A stretch of 56,323 nucleotides of DNA, taken from NCBI GenBank assembly GCA_900551235.1, contig URUU01000008.1:1-56323 (forward strand), written 5' to 3'. Shown here in pieces: positions 47,648 through 56,193 of this stretch; the stretch's first letter is position 1; each line of letters opens with the position of its first letter. Both the position numbers and the translations under genes were made by a program. This DNA is from an uncultured Lachnospiraceae bacterium (GTDB lineage Bacteria; Bacillota; Clostridia; Lachnospirales; Lachnospiraceae). The notes under the pieces are model-generated. The model was not told where the DNA came from. It saw nothing but the letters and a program-made list of their open reading frames with translations, and did not search any database.

Positions 47648-48328
47648 TCAGAAAGAAGAAGGAAAATGCTGATATGGCTCGCCGGACGGGATAGTCACAT
47701 CCAGCCTGGGAAGTTCGATCGGAATTTCGGCTCCGTTTTCATCAACGGTGCAAAAATACACAGAAAGCGTATTTCCATCTTCGTCTGAAAAATTTGACTG
47801 TAAAGTATAGCAGATGCTGTCCAGAATTTCCGCACAGAACTGCTGATCACTGTAAACCGGAAAGCTGGGATTTGCTGTCTGCGGCAGCCCGCTGAACAGA
47901 GAACAGGAAGGGGAAAAGCAGACCGTCAGGCTGCTCTCATCTTCACCGGTCACAGAGGAGGCAAGATCCAGATTCCAGCCGGTCAGGGATGCCATGGAAG
48001 CAATCAGAAAATCCGGTGTGATCACATCTCCCTCCATCTCTAAAGGATAGGAAAGAAAACTGCCGTTGCTTCCTATATAAACAGAGGCTGCTGCTTCACT
48101 GGAACCTGTCGTTTCTGGCGGTGCCTGCGGAATCGGAAGAACAGCAGAATCCGTTTCGGATCCGGCAGGTGCTGCTGTTTCCACAGTACCGGAAACATAA
48201 CCGCCGATCTCCGTCTGAACAGGTGCAGCTTCGGTCTGGATCGGCTCTGGACTTTTATGTCTGCTGCATCCGCACAAAAGAAAAGACGCAGGAAAGAGAA
48301 GCAGACAGATACGGTAAATGGATTTCAT
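47648..48328 (-). CDS. Hypothetical lipoprotein
   Basis: A 226-residue protein with a lipoprotein signal ending LLCGC (Cys at about 20), a Pro/Thr/Ser/Glu-rich spacer (about 25-85), and a globular domain (about 90-226) rich in beta strands. That domain includes SYPLEMEGDVITPDFLIASMASLTGWNLDLASSV, which resembles GerMN/sporulation-type domains (DxITPxxLIxxLxxxxG). I do not assign a function. AAAGGAGTTTTC precedes the ATG at 48328. It has its own promoter and terminator. Confidence 0.75.
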   Translation of the reverse strand: MKSIYRICLLLFPASFLLCGCSRHKSPEPIQTEAAPVQTEIGGYVSGTVETAAPAGSETDSAVLPIPQAPPETTGSSEAAASVYIGSNGSFLSYPLEMEGDVITPDFLIASMASLTGWNLDLASSVTGEDESSLTVCFSPSCSLFSGLPQTANPSFPVYSDQQFCAEILDSICYTLQSNFSDEDGNTLSVYFCTVDENGAEIPIELPRLDVTIPSGEPYQHFPSSF

Positions 48329-48377
48329 GAAAACTCCTTTCAGAAAGAGGGTGTGCTGTGGGACTGATTTGAACAAC

Positions 48378-48406
48378 AGTATAGCGGAAAAGACAAAAAA
48401 ATGCAA
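48378..48406 (-). promoter_or_regulatory. Sigma-A promoter of the lipoprotein gene
   Basis: On the minus strand TTGCAT (48401-48406), a 17-bp spacer and TATACT (48378-48383). Confidence 0.75.
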
Positions 48407-48493
48407 TAAGATGGAAAAAAGTCACTTGCACCTTCCGGACGAATGGTATAAGATACAAAAAAGTGAGATGGCTTCTTCGGGGAGGCATTTCTG

Positions 48494-48679
48494 ATGGCGA
48501 TCATACGATGGGTCATGGATGAAAATATCATGCTGCCCGGAGAATTTGTAAAACAACTGGATGCCACGATTTTTCTGGGCGCACAGAAGATTATAGAAGC
48601 GAAACAGAAGAAGGGGCTGCTTTGCAATAAATTGTACACTTCTTCAAATGTGTCGAAAAATTATACACCTGCTGTATAG
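48494..48679 (+). CDS. Small hypothetical protein
   Basis: A 61-codon frame starting with ATG behind GGGGAGGCATTTCTG, a near-ideal ribosome binding site. The first two thirds use codons like neighbouring genes; the last 18 codons (after KKGLLCNK) look like intergenic sequence, so the reading frame may have lost its original stop or end. A TATAAG box lies about 45 bp upstream. I recognise no family. It could also be a chance frame. Confidence 0.4.
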   Translation: MAIIRWVMDENIMLPGEFVKQLDATIFLGAQKIIEAKQKKGLLCNKLYTSSNVSKNYTPAV

Positions 48680-48782
48680 TGACTAATGAAATTTAAAAGA
48701 CAGCAAGCATATAATGTCATGTGAAAAGAAGAGCTGGCTTAAAAATATGCCGCAGTGTGGCGGCAGCAGGAGGTAATAGATC

Positions 48783-51527
48783 ATGGCAAAGAAAATCAGA
48801 AAAAATACAAATACAAAAAAAGTTGTTTATAGAGGAATTGCGGTAGGAATGGCTGCCGTTATGGGCGGTGTCCCGGTCAGCGCAGCATCCGGGGAAACAC
48901 GAAAAGAAGAAACGGTATATGTCAATGCAGATGCGTCCGGAAACGCAACGGATGTGACGGTATCCAACTGGCTGAAAAACAGCAGCGGCGATGCAGCCAT
49001 CAAAGACAAGTCCGATCTGCAGGATATCGAGAATGTCAAAGGTGATGAGACCTACAGCGGAAGCGGAGATTCCATGAGCTGGCAGGCAGACGGTTCGGAT
49101 ATTTATTATCAGGGAAAGACAGACAAAGAACTTCCGGTATCGGTACAGTTCAAATATTTTTTAAACGGTGTCCAGATGCAGCCATCGGAGCTGGTCGGAA
49201 AAAGCGGCAAACTGAAGATCCAGGCAGATTATCAGAACAAAGCAAAGACAACGACGAAGATCGATGGCAGGACGGAAAGTGTATACAATCCATTTGTCAT
49301 GGTGACAGGCATGATCCTTTCCGATGAACATTTCTCCAATATCGTGATCGATAACGGAAAAGTCATATCGGACGGAAGCAGAAACATTGTCATCGGTGTG
49401 GCGATGCCGGGACTGAAGGACAGCCTGAACCTTTCAAAAGACCAGGCAAAAAACGTTACCCTTCCGGAAAGCCTGGAGATCACAGCAGATGTGACGGATT
49501 TCCAGATGGATTCTACGTTTACGGTTGCGATGAGTGATGTCCTGAAGGAACTGGATGTGGATGGCATAGCAGATACCGATGAACTGACGGACGCACTGGA
49601 TGAACTGGAAGATGCAGCGCTGAAGCTGGTCGATGGTTCTTCCGAATTATCCGATGGGGCAAATACACTGAAGGATAAATATACAGAATTCAATGACGGA
49701 GTCAGAACACTCAAAGACGGTATCAGCCAGTTGAACGGCGGGGCAAAGATACTGGACAGCGGTGTTGGTGCCTATACAAAAGGAGCAGAAGAGCTGAACA
49801 AAGGCATCCAGAAATATCTTGGAAGCAAAGGTGTTATGACCGGAAAAGTAAGCGAATACAAAAATGGTGTCAATTCTGTCGTCTCCGGTGTACAGACTTA
49901 TACAAAAGGAACCTCCACACTGGCAGACGGTGTGATCTCTTATGTGGCAGGGGAACAGAAACTGGCAGAGGGAGCAAAGGCACTGCAGCCACTGACAACC
50001 GGTCTTTCCCAGATCAGTGCAGCGATCGATCAGATGTACGCAGCACTGGATGGAGAAGGAAGCACGCAGGAGGATCTGAAAGCAGCATCTTCTGCACTGG
50101 CAGCCGGAACACAGCAGCTTCAGAGTGCGCTGGATGGCATGTCAGGTCTTACATCACAGATCGATGGCCTTGCACAGAGCGGAAGCGATCTGATCACACA
50201 GGGAAAAGCACTTTCAAGTGCAGTGGACAGTTCGATCAAAACACCGGCAGCACAGTTGATGGCAGACGGACAGACACTGGCAGCACAGCTTACGACGATC
50301 AGCACGACACTTTCTGATTTACAGACACAGGCACAGAATGCAATCCAGACGGCAATGGGAAGCACCGTACAGAATGTAAACGGACAGATTGATGACCGCA
50401 ACAGTAAACTGAATGCAGCCAGGAGTGCGATCAGCTCTGCGGCAGATACGGCAAATGGACAGATCAATACAGCAAACGGACAGATCGATGCGGCAAACGG
50501 ACAGATCGACAGTGCAAGATCTGCACTGGATGCGGCGATCGCAGCAGCAGATGCAGCAGGAAATACAGAACTGGTAAGTTCTTTGCAGAGTGCAAAAGCA
50601 AACCTGCCGACTGTATCAAAAGTAGATACAACGGTATCAGCAGACACATCCGCAGCAGGTGCGCTTGACCAGATCAGTGCACCGCAGATTTCGTTAGATA
50701 TGCCAAACGTAGACACAGCAGCGCTGACACAGACACTGACCAGTATGGGAAGCAGTCTGCAGACACTGCAAAATGCAGCAGCAGCCATGTCCACGCAGCT
50801 TGACTCCATGCAGACCAGACTTTCCGGCATCACCAGTGTAGACATTCCAAAAGCACCGATGGCACAACTGAAAGGAAGCGTTGCAGCACTTAATACCGGA
50901 ATGCAGGGACTGGATGCCGGTATCGGAGCACTTTCCAGAAATGTCAGGACACTGCAGACACAGACAGCATCCCTTCCGACGGCAGGAAAAGGCATCGAAA
51001 GCCTGCTGGGTGGATTCGATGCATTAAATGCATACAACGAAAGCCTGACAAGCGGTGCAAAAGAACTGAAGCAGAATGCACCGGTACTGGACAAAGGCGT
51101 AGAGACACTGCAGAGCGGAACAAAACAGCTTGCAAAAGGGGTATCCCAGTTATCCGGACAGCTCTCCAAAGGAGCATCCACACTGGTATCCAACAATGCC
51201 GCACTGAACAAAGGGACCGGAACACTGCTTGACGGTGTCGATGAGCTGTTCACAGGTGCAGGCACCTTACAGAGCGCAAGCGGACAGGTGGCAGATGGTA
51301 TCACACAGCTTGCTGACGGTGCAAAAGAGCTTGCTGACGGCGCATCCGAATTTGAAGAAGACGGTACAAAGAAACTGAAAGATACTGTGGAGGATGATCT
51401 GATGAGCGTGATCGACCGCATCAAGGCACTCAGCTCCAGTGACTGCACATACGATACCTTCAGCGGAAAAGCAGATGGTGTGGACAGCAATGTTAAATTC
51501 ATCATCGAGACCGATCCGATCGAGTGA
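48783..51527 (+). CDS. Secreted heptad-repeat (YhgE/Pip-type, xxxLxxG) protein, 914 residues
   Basis: A 914-residue protein with a signal peptide (about 1-35, ending VSAAS). A beta-rich N-terminal domain (38-270: VYVNADASGNATDVTVSNWLKN, MSWQADGSDIYYQGKTDKELPVSV) is followed by long helical arrays of the xxxLxxG heptad: LVDGSSELSDGANTL, LKDGISQLNGGAKIL, LADGVISYVAGEQKLAEGAKAL, and, near the end, VADGITQLADGAKELADGASEF. In between is an Ala/Gln/Ser-rich coiled region (about 400-690). The C-terminus ends KFIIETDPIE with no membrane anchor. Such heptads occur in YhgE/Pip and MMPL-associated proteins; they are thought to form envelope-spanning rods. AGCAGGAGGTAATAGATC precedes the ATG. No membrane partner adjoins. 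Confidence 0.78.
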   Translation: MAKKIRKNTNTKKVVYRGIAVGMAAVMGGVPVSAASGETRKEETVYVNADASGNATDVTVSNWLKNSSGDAAIKDKSDLQDIENVKGDETYSGSGDSMSWQADGSDIYYQGKTDKELPVSVQFKYFLNGVQMQPSELVGKSGKLKIQADYQNKAKTTTKIDGRTESVYNPFVMVTGMILSDEHFSNIVIDNGKVISDGSRNIVIGVAMPGLKDSLNLSKDQAKNVTLPESLEITADVTDFQMDSTFTVAMSDVLKELDVDGIADTDELTDALDELEDAALKLVDGSSELSDGANTLKDKYTEFNDGVRTLKDGISQLNGGAKILDSGVGAYTKGAEELNKGIQKYLGSKGVMTGKVSEYKNGVNSVVSGVQTYTKGTSTLADGVISYVAGEQKLAEGAKALQPLTTGLSQISAAIDQMYAALDGEGSTQEDLKAASSALAAGTQQLQSALDGMSGLTSQIDGLAQSGSDLITQGKALSSAVDSSIKTPAAQLMADGQTLAAQLTTISTTLSDLQTQAQNAIQTAMGSTVQNVNGQIDDRNSKLNAARSAISSAADTANGQINTANGQIDAANGQIDSARSALDAAIAAADAAGNTELVSSLQSAKANLPTVSKVDTTVSADTSAAGALDQISAPQISLDMPNVDTAALTQTLTSMGSSLQTLQNAAAAMSTQLDSMQTRLSGITSVDIPKAPMAQLKGSVAALNTGMQGLDAGIGALSRNVRTLQTQTASLPTAGKGIESLLGGFDALNAYNESLTSGAKELKQNAPVLDKGVETLQSGTKQLAKGVSQLSGQLSKGASTLVSNNAALNKGTGTLLDGVDELFTGAGTLQSASGQVADGITQLADGAKELADGASEFEEDGTKKLKDTVEDDLMSVIDRIKALSSSDCTYDTFSGKADGVDSNVKFIIETDPIE

Positions 51528-51553
51528 TCAAAACAATACACGGAAAAGAAAAT

Positions 51554-51606
51554 AAAAAAAGAACAGCTTTCCGGATAGAAATATCCGAAGAGCTGTTCTT
51601 TTTTTG
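51554..51606 (+). terminator. Intrinsic terminator
   Basis: AAAAAAAGAACAGCT and AGCTGTTCTTTTTTT pair around an inner stem (CGGATA/TATCCG), flanked by A and T tracts. It ends the heptad-repeat gene. Confidence 0.9.
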
Positions 51607-51722
51607 ATGCAGAAAAAAGTTTTTTATAGATACGCATCGCACCATATAGGAAGAAATATAATATTTTGAACAAAAAAGAAGAAAGTAAAAACAGATAAAT
51701 AGCAATTATTTACAAAAAAGAC

Positions 51723-51751
51723 TTGAAAATAGTTTGAAAACATAGTATAAT
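51723..51751 (+). promoter_or_regulatory. Sigma-A promoter of the large surface protein gene
   Basis: TTGAAA (51723-51728), a 17-bp spacer and TATAAT (51746-51751), giving a leader of about 170 nt. Confidence 0.82.
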
Positions 51752-51806
51752 GAATCAAGTTTTTGGAAAAAGATTTATGAAACTCGTATAAACACAGAAT
51801 AAGAAG

Positions 51807-51893
51807 TTTTGAAATATATCTGATATATTTCAAAACGGCAGCAATAAAAGCTGCGGGGAGAGTGAGAAAAGCTGGCAGATAGGTTGGCTTTTG
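51807..51893 (+). promoter_or_regulatory. Structured 5' leader with three consecutive stem-loops
   Basis: TTTTGAAATATAT (51807-51819) and ATATATTTCAAAA (51823-51835) form a perfect 13-bp stem with a 3-nt loop. GCAGC (51839-51843) pairs with GCTGC (51851-51855). AAAAGC (51867-51872) pairs with GCTTTT (51887-51892). The ribosome binding site and start follow after about 30 nt. I could not match it to a known riboswitch. Confidence 0.55.
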
Positions 51894-51927
51894 CAAATAT
51901 TTTTATGAAAGGAAAAGGTAAAAGAGT

Positions 51928-54900
51928 ATGAAATTTAAACAGGTTTTAGCCGGATTACTGGTAGGTGCCATGGTAGTGACCAGTGCACCGGTATCAGGAC
52001 TGGGTGCGTTAAGTGCACTGGCAGCAGATGAAGGTGGAAGCACAGAAACAAAGAGCTATACTTACACGAAACTTACAGAAGGCCTGACAGCTTCTGCTGA
52101 TTGTGGGAATGGAGACGATACGCCAACGCCAGATACCATAGTAGATGGTAATGAGAATACTTATTGGCATTCAGCATGGAAAGGTGATAAGCAGCCGGAA
52201 AGACATGCTGAAGTTCAGATGAACCAAAATAATAATATCACCCTGACGTTATCTGAGCCATCTGAAGTTAAGAAACTGGAATATGTTTCAAAAGGTAAGA
52301 ACGAAAACGGCACGATCAGAAAATGTAATATTTATTATAAAACATCTGCTGAGAATGCAGAATTCAAGAAAGTGCAGGATGATCCGTACACACTGGATTT
52401 TACAAAAGATGATACAAAAGATACGATAGAATTTGCGACTGCATTAAGTGACGTAAAAGAGATAAAGATAGAAGTGCTGAACACTGCAGGTAAGCCGACC
52501 GATATGTTCATTTCCGGTAAGGAGCTGTATATATACAGTAATGATACTACAAAAGTAGACAGCAACAAGATTACGCCAAAAGCTGAGTGCTCATCCCAGA
52601 AAGGTAGAAGGTTAAAAAATCTTGTAGATAATAATGAAACTTCAATATATCATTCGAGCTGGTTCGGAAGCGATGGAAATGTTGAAGACGGCGAAGGATT
52701 TACCGAAGTGGTACGTCCTGGTACAACCACCCTTTCAACGGAACTGGTTTCCAGAAATAATCTGTACATTAATCTGTCAGACTCAAAGACTGTTGGAAAA
52801 CTTACTTATCTGCCTCGCCAGGGATCAGGTGACGGAATTACAAACGGAAGAATCACCGAAGCCAACATCTATGTTTCCAATTCAGATGCTACGGATGCTT
52901 CTACAATCGCAGACTCAGACTGGAAAAAGGTAGAGACAGCGAAATGGAAAGATAATGCGGATGAAAAAGAAGTAACATTTTCACCGGAAATGGCAAAACA
53001 TATCCGTATTGAAGTAAAACATTCCGCTGGAAACCAAGAAGATACGCATATCAGCGCTGCAGAGATCGGAGTTTACGAAGCAACAGAAGAGGCAGGAACA
53101 CCTGCAGAAGAATATACAGCATTGCCTGCAAGTGCCCTGACAGGAACAGCAGACAGTGTAGAGACGTCCGGAGAAAGCGGTGGTACTCAGGGTAAGGCTG
53201 AACAGGCAGTGGATGGAAAAACAGATACCTACTGGCATTCACAGTACAGTTCATCTAACAACGTAGTCCTGAACCAGGATGATCCGACAAAGAACAAGAA
53301 TAACAATTACTATATTCAGCTGGATGCCGCTTATATTGTAAGCGAAGTTACTTATCTGCCAAGGACAAAGGATGGAGTAGTTACAGGTAATGGCTACATT
53401 ACAAAATGTAACGTCTACACATCCAAGGATAACGGAGTAAATTGGGAAAAAGCCGGAGAAAGCGGAGAATGGACTTACACAGACACTGATGTAAAGAAAA
53501 CGATTACATTCGAAAAACCGGTAGCGGGCGTTACCAACATCAAGTTCGAGGTTTTAAGCACAAAAGGTGTGTCTAACAGTAATGATAATAAATTTATCCA
53601 TGCAGCAGAATTTGGCATAATTGGGAAAAAAGATGCAGGAACACCGTCAGTATCTGAAGACAAAGTCATCAAAACACCTGTACTTACGGCTGTTGCACCT
53701 GTAAAAGGAGAAAAACCTGCAGATGTAACTGCGGCTGATACAGAAGGATACACAGTTAAAACTGCATGGACAGATTCCGATAATGCAGCAGTAACAACAT
53801 TCGAAGCCGGAAAAGAGTATACACTGACAGCTACCCTGACAGCAGATGAAGGCTATAAATTCACAGATGAAAGCAAACCTGCCACCATCAAGGTCGGCGA
53901 AGGAAATGTGGATGTGACGGCAGACATCAAGGACAATGGCAAGACCATGACACTGACACACAAATTCACCGTGCCGGCAGATGCAGGACAGTATGCAAAG
54001 CTGACCGGACTGACCGGAGCGGCAGACAGTCAAGAACTGACAGGTGAGCCAAATGGAAATGGCCCGGCTGCAAAAGCTCTGGATGGAAAAGCTGATACTT
54101 ACTGGCACACGAACTGGAAAGATGGCAGTGCACCAAAAGCAAAAACCGATGGAACAAAACTGACAGGCAATAACAATTATATCATTACACTGGCAAAACC
54201 TTCTACGGTAACTTCTGTTACTTATGTTCCAAGAAATGGATATGACAGCAGCAGCGGAAAAGTAAACAATGGTGCGATCGAGCAGTGTAACGTTTATGTA
54301 ACAACCGATGGTACAAAGTGGACGTTGACAGGTACGATTGGTGAGAGTAATGCATGGAGTTATGTAAACCAGGGTGTTGCCGGGGCAGATCAGAACTTTG
54401 TGGAAAAAACAGTAACCTTTGATAAGGCATATGCAGATGTTACAAAAGTAAAAATAGAAGCGATCAAAACGGCAGGTCCACAACCGAACCAGTTCATCAA
54501 CGCAGCAGAATTTGGTGTCATCGGTAAAGAAGATGCAGGAACACCGACAGTATCTGAAGGACGTAAAGCACTGGCAGAAGCACTGGAGGCTGCAAAAGCT
54601 GTAGAAGCAGAAGAAAAGTACACAGCAGAATCTTATGCAGCATATAAGAGTGCTCTTGAGGAAGCGAATAAACTGAAAGATAAACAGGATGCTACGGAAG
54701 ATGCCCTGAAGGCAGCAGCAAAAGCACTGAAAGATGCAATTCAAGCTATGACAGACTACAAATGGCTCTTCTCCGCAAGACCCGGCAAAGACAATACCAG
54801 GAACAGGAAGTTTTCCTTTCAAAAAGTGATTCCCTTCATCCTGGCCTTTAGAGGCGGAACGCTTAACCACGAAATTATGGATTTCTTTGGCTTGGATCCC

Positions 54901-55215
54901 TCTACGGGAACTTCTTCTGCTTTTATCCAACGACGATCTACAATCCTTCCAGAGGCGTTTGAATCCCTATTCCATGACTTCTCCAGAAGTGTCGACGAAA
55001 ACAAGCTGTACAGAGGCCTCCGTCTTCTTGCCGTTGACGGCTCCGATTTACAGATTGCAGCCAATCCCAAAGACCCGGATTCCTACTATCCGGGGGTAAA
55101 CGGGCAGAGAGCATACAACCTGCTGCATACCAACGCTATGTATGATTTGCACCAGCACATTTATGTGGATGCTCTTGTTCAGAAAAGCAGAAAGACTGAC
55201 GAATCCGCTGCATGA
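51928..55215 (+). CDS. Chimeric gene: F5/8 type C-domain surface protein fused in frame to an IS4 transposase fragment
   Basis: 1095 residues as read. A signal peptide (1-35, ending ALAADE) is followed by four F5/8 type C (discoidin)-like domains. Each has a D-G-x-x-x-T-Y-W-H-S/T signature: VDGNENTYWHSAW near 72, VDNNETSIYHSSW near 232, VDGKTDTYWHSQY near 429, and LDGKADTYWHTNW near 716. A beta-rich domain sits between the third and fourth (about 575-690), and a FIVAR-type helical module follows (about 875-940). Such proteins bind host glycans. At about residue 945 the sequence changes abruptly to transposase (LFSARPGKDNTRNRK), so the expected stalk and wall anchor are missing. The stop is a TGA inside the transposase frame. 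AAAGGAAAAGGTAAAAGAGT precedes the ATG. Confidence 0.85.
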   Translation: MKFKQVLAGLLVGAMVVTSAPVSGLGALSALAADEGGSTETKSYTYTKLTEGLTASADCGNGDDTPTPDTIVDGNENTYWHSAWKGDKQPERHAEVQMNQNNNITLTLSEPSEVKKLEYVSKGKNENGTIRKCNIYYKTSAENAEFKKVQDDPYTLDFTKDDTKDTIEFATALSDVKEIKIEVLNTAGKPTDMFISGKELYIYSNDTTKVDSNKITPKAECSSQKGRRLKNLVDNNETSIYHSSWFGSDGNVEDGEGFTEVVRPGTTTLSTELVSRNNLYINLSDSKTVGKLTYLPRQGSGDGITNGRITEANIYVSNSDATDASTIADSDWKKVETAKWKDNADEKEVTFSPEMAKHIRIEVKHSAGNQEDTHISAAEIGVYEATEEAGTPAEEYTALPASALTGTADSVETSGESGGTQGKAEQAVDGKTDTYWHSQYSSSNNVVLNQDDPTKNKNNNYYIQLDAAYIVSEVTYLPRTKDGVVTGNGYITKCNVYTSKDNGVNWEKAGESGEWTYTDTDVKKTITFEKPVAGVTNIKFEVLSTKGVSNSNDNKFIHAAEFGIIGKKDAGTPSVSEDKVIKTPVLTAVAPVKGEKPADVTAADTEGYTVKTAWTDSDNAAVTTFEAGKEYTLTATLTADEGYKFTDESKPATIKVGEGNVDVTADIKDNGKTMTLTHKFTVPADAGQYAKLTGLTGAADSQELTGEPNGNGPAAKALDGKADTYWHTNWKDGSAPKAKTDGTKLTGNNNYIITLAKPSTVTSVTYVPRNGYDSSSGKVNNGAIEQCNVYVTTDGTKWTLTGTIGESNAWSYVNQGVAGADQNFVEKTVTFDKAYADVTKVKIEAIKTAGPQPNQFINAAEFGVIGKEDAGTPTVSEGRKALAEALEAAKAVEAEEKYTAESYAAYKSALEEANKLKDKQDATEDALKAAAKALKDAIQAMTDYKWLFSARPGKDNTRNRKFSFQKVIPFILAFRGGTLNHEIMDFFGLDPSTGTSSAFIQRRSTILPEAFESLFHDFSRSVDENKLYRGLRLLAVDGSDLQIAANPKDPDSYYPGVNGQRAYNLLHTNAMYDLHQHIYVDALVQKSRKTDESAA

Positions 55216-56019
55216 ACTGCCATGGTAGATCGCTCTGCTATTGAAAGTGCTTTGCTCCTTGCGGACAGAGGCTATGAATCCTATAACAATCTTGCTCACA
55301 TTCAGGAGAAGGGCTGGAATTTCTTGATCAGAATTAAGAACGGCACAGCCGGTATTGCATCTGGCCTTGCTTTGCCAGCCACAGATGAGTTCGATGTTCC
55401 TTTCCATTTGAAACTGACAAATAAGCAGTCAAATGAAGTAAAAGAACTGCTTAAAGACAAAAATCACTATAGGCATATCACAAATACCATCCGATTTGAT
55501 TATCTGCCACGCACATCAAGAAAGTACGACCCTGCTGTATTCTTTGAACTGCATTTCAGAATCGTTCGCTTTCCTATCTCAGATACCGCGTGTGAAACCA
55601 TTATTACGAATCTGGATGCATCCGCTTTCCCTTTACATGATATTAAGAGGCTTTATGCGATGCGCTGGGGTATTGAGACCTCTTTCCGCAACTTGAAACA
55701 CACTCTGGGACTTCTTCATTTACACGCAAAAAAGGTGGAGTTCGTTCTCCAGGAGATTTTTGCCAAGCTCACCATGTACAACTTCTGCGAATTGATTACA
55801 CAGTCCGTAGTCATCCGGCAGGCACAGAAAACGCATACCTATAAGGTTAATTTCTCTGATGCAGTACATATTTGCAGACAATTCTTCCTTGGAGATGTCC
55901 CTCCACCCATTCTTGAAGCCATGCTTATGAGATATATTTCGCCCATTCGCCTCGGTCGAAAAGATACTCGTAAGCTAACGCAGAAATCTTCTGCCAGCTT
56001 CACCTATAGAGTAGCATAA
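54766..56019 (+). pseudogene. IS4-family transposase, 5'-truncated and interrupted by TGA
   Basis: The reading frame continues from the surface gene without shift. The DDE transposase parts are clear: SFQKVIPFILAFRGGTLNHEIMDFFG, LYRGLRLLAVDGSDLQI (first Asp), LLADRGYESYN (second Asp), and RWGIETSFRNLKHTLGLLHLHAKK (Y-(2)-R-(3)-E-(6)-K signature with the Glu). The N-terminal 20-35 residues normally seen are absent, so the left end of the IS is lost. TGA at 55213-55215 stops the frame and a downstream ATG at 55222 reopens it (265 residues to TAA at 56019). Without a left end and with a nonsense codon it is unlikely to move alone. No left inverted repeat or target duplication was found. Confidence 0.85.
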
Positions 56020-56193
56020 TTCTTGTGATTTGAACATTCTTTTTAAAGCGGATTTTCCGATCCGCTTTGTTGTCATGCTCTAATGTCGCAAAAAACAGCA
56101 CACAGCTTGCTTTCGCTTTGCTGTGTGCTGTCTTTGTGAGGTTCCTTCCTTGCTAACTAAGTGACATTGGGCTGCAAAGCAGGGGAGTTTTTT
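56020..56193. other. 174-bp gap with two hairpins after the transposase
   Basis: AAAGCGGA-TTTTCCGA-TCCGCTTT (56045-56068) may be a terminator of the transposase or part of the IS right end. A second, 12-bp perfect stem (ACAGCACACAGC / GCTGTGTGCTGT, 56095-56131) is described separately. The right end of the IS probably lies in this stretch but cannot be fixed without the left one. Confidence 0.5.
56089..56131 (-). terminator. Intrinsic terminator of the minus-strand gene at the window end
   Basis: Read on the minus strand, ACAGCACACAGC pairs perfectly with GCTGTGTGCTGT around a 13-nt loop and is followed by TTTTTT. It lies about 63 bp beyond the stop of the partial gene. Confidence 0.82.

Noticed and set aside
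50120..51673. A 517-codon open frame antisense to the heptad-repeat gene
   Set aside because: It is the mirror of a biased repeat-coding region, has a Ser/Ala/Cys-rich low-complexity product and no ribosome binding site. Similar antisense frames at 4909-6135, 11754-12890 and 53647-54930 were dropped for the same reason.
51836..51927. Cyclic-di-GMP riboswitch in the leader of the F5/8C gene
   Set aside because: The hairpins suggested it, but the conserved core bases of class I and class II c-di-GMP riboswitches were not found.
55213..55215. TGA in the transposase read as selenocysteine
   Set aside because: No SECIS-like hairpin is placed after it and transposases of this family do not use selenocysteine. 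A nonsense mutation is simpler.
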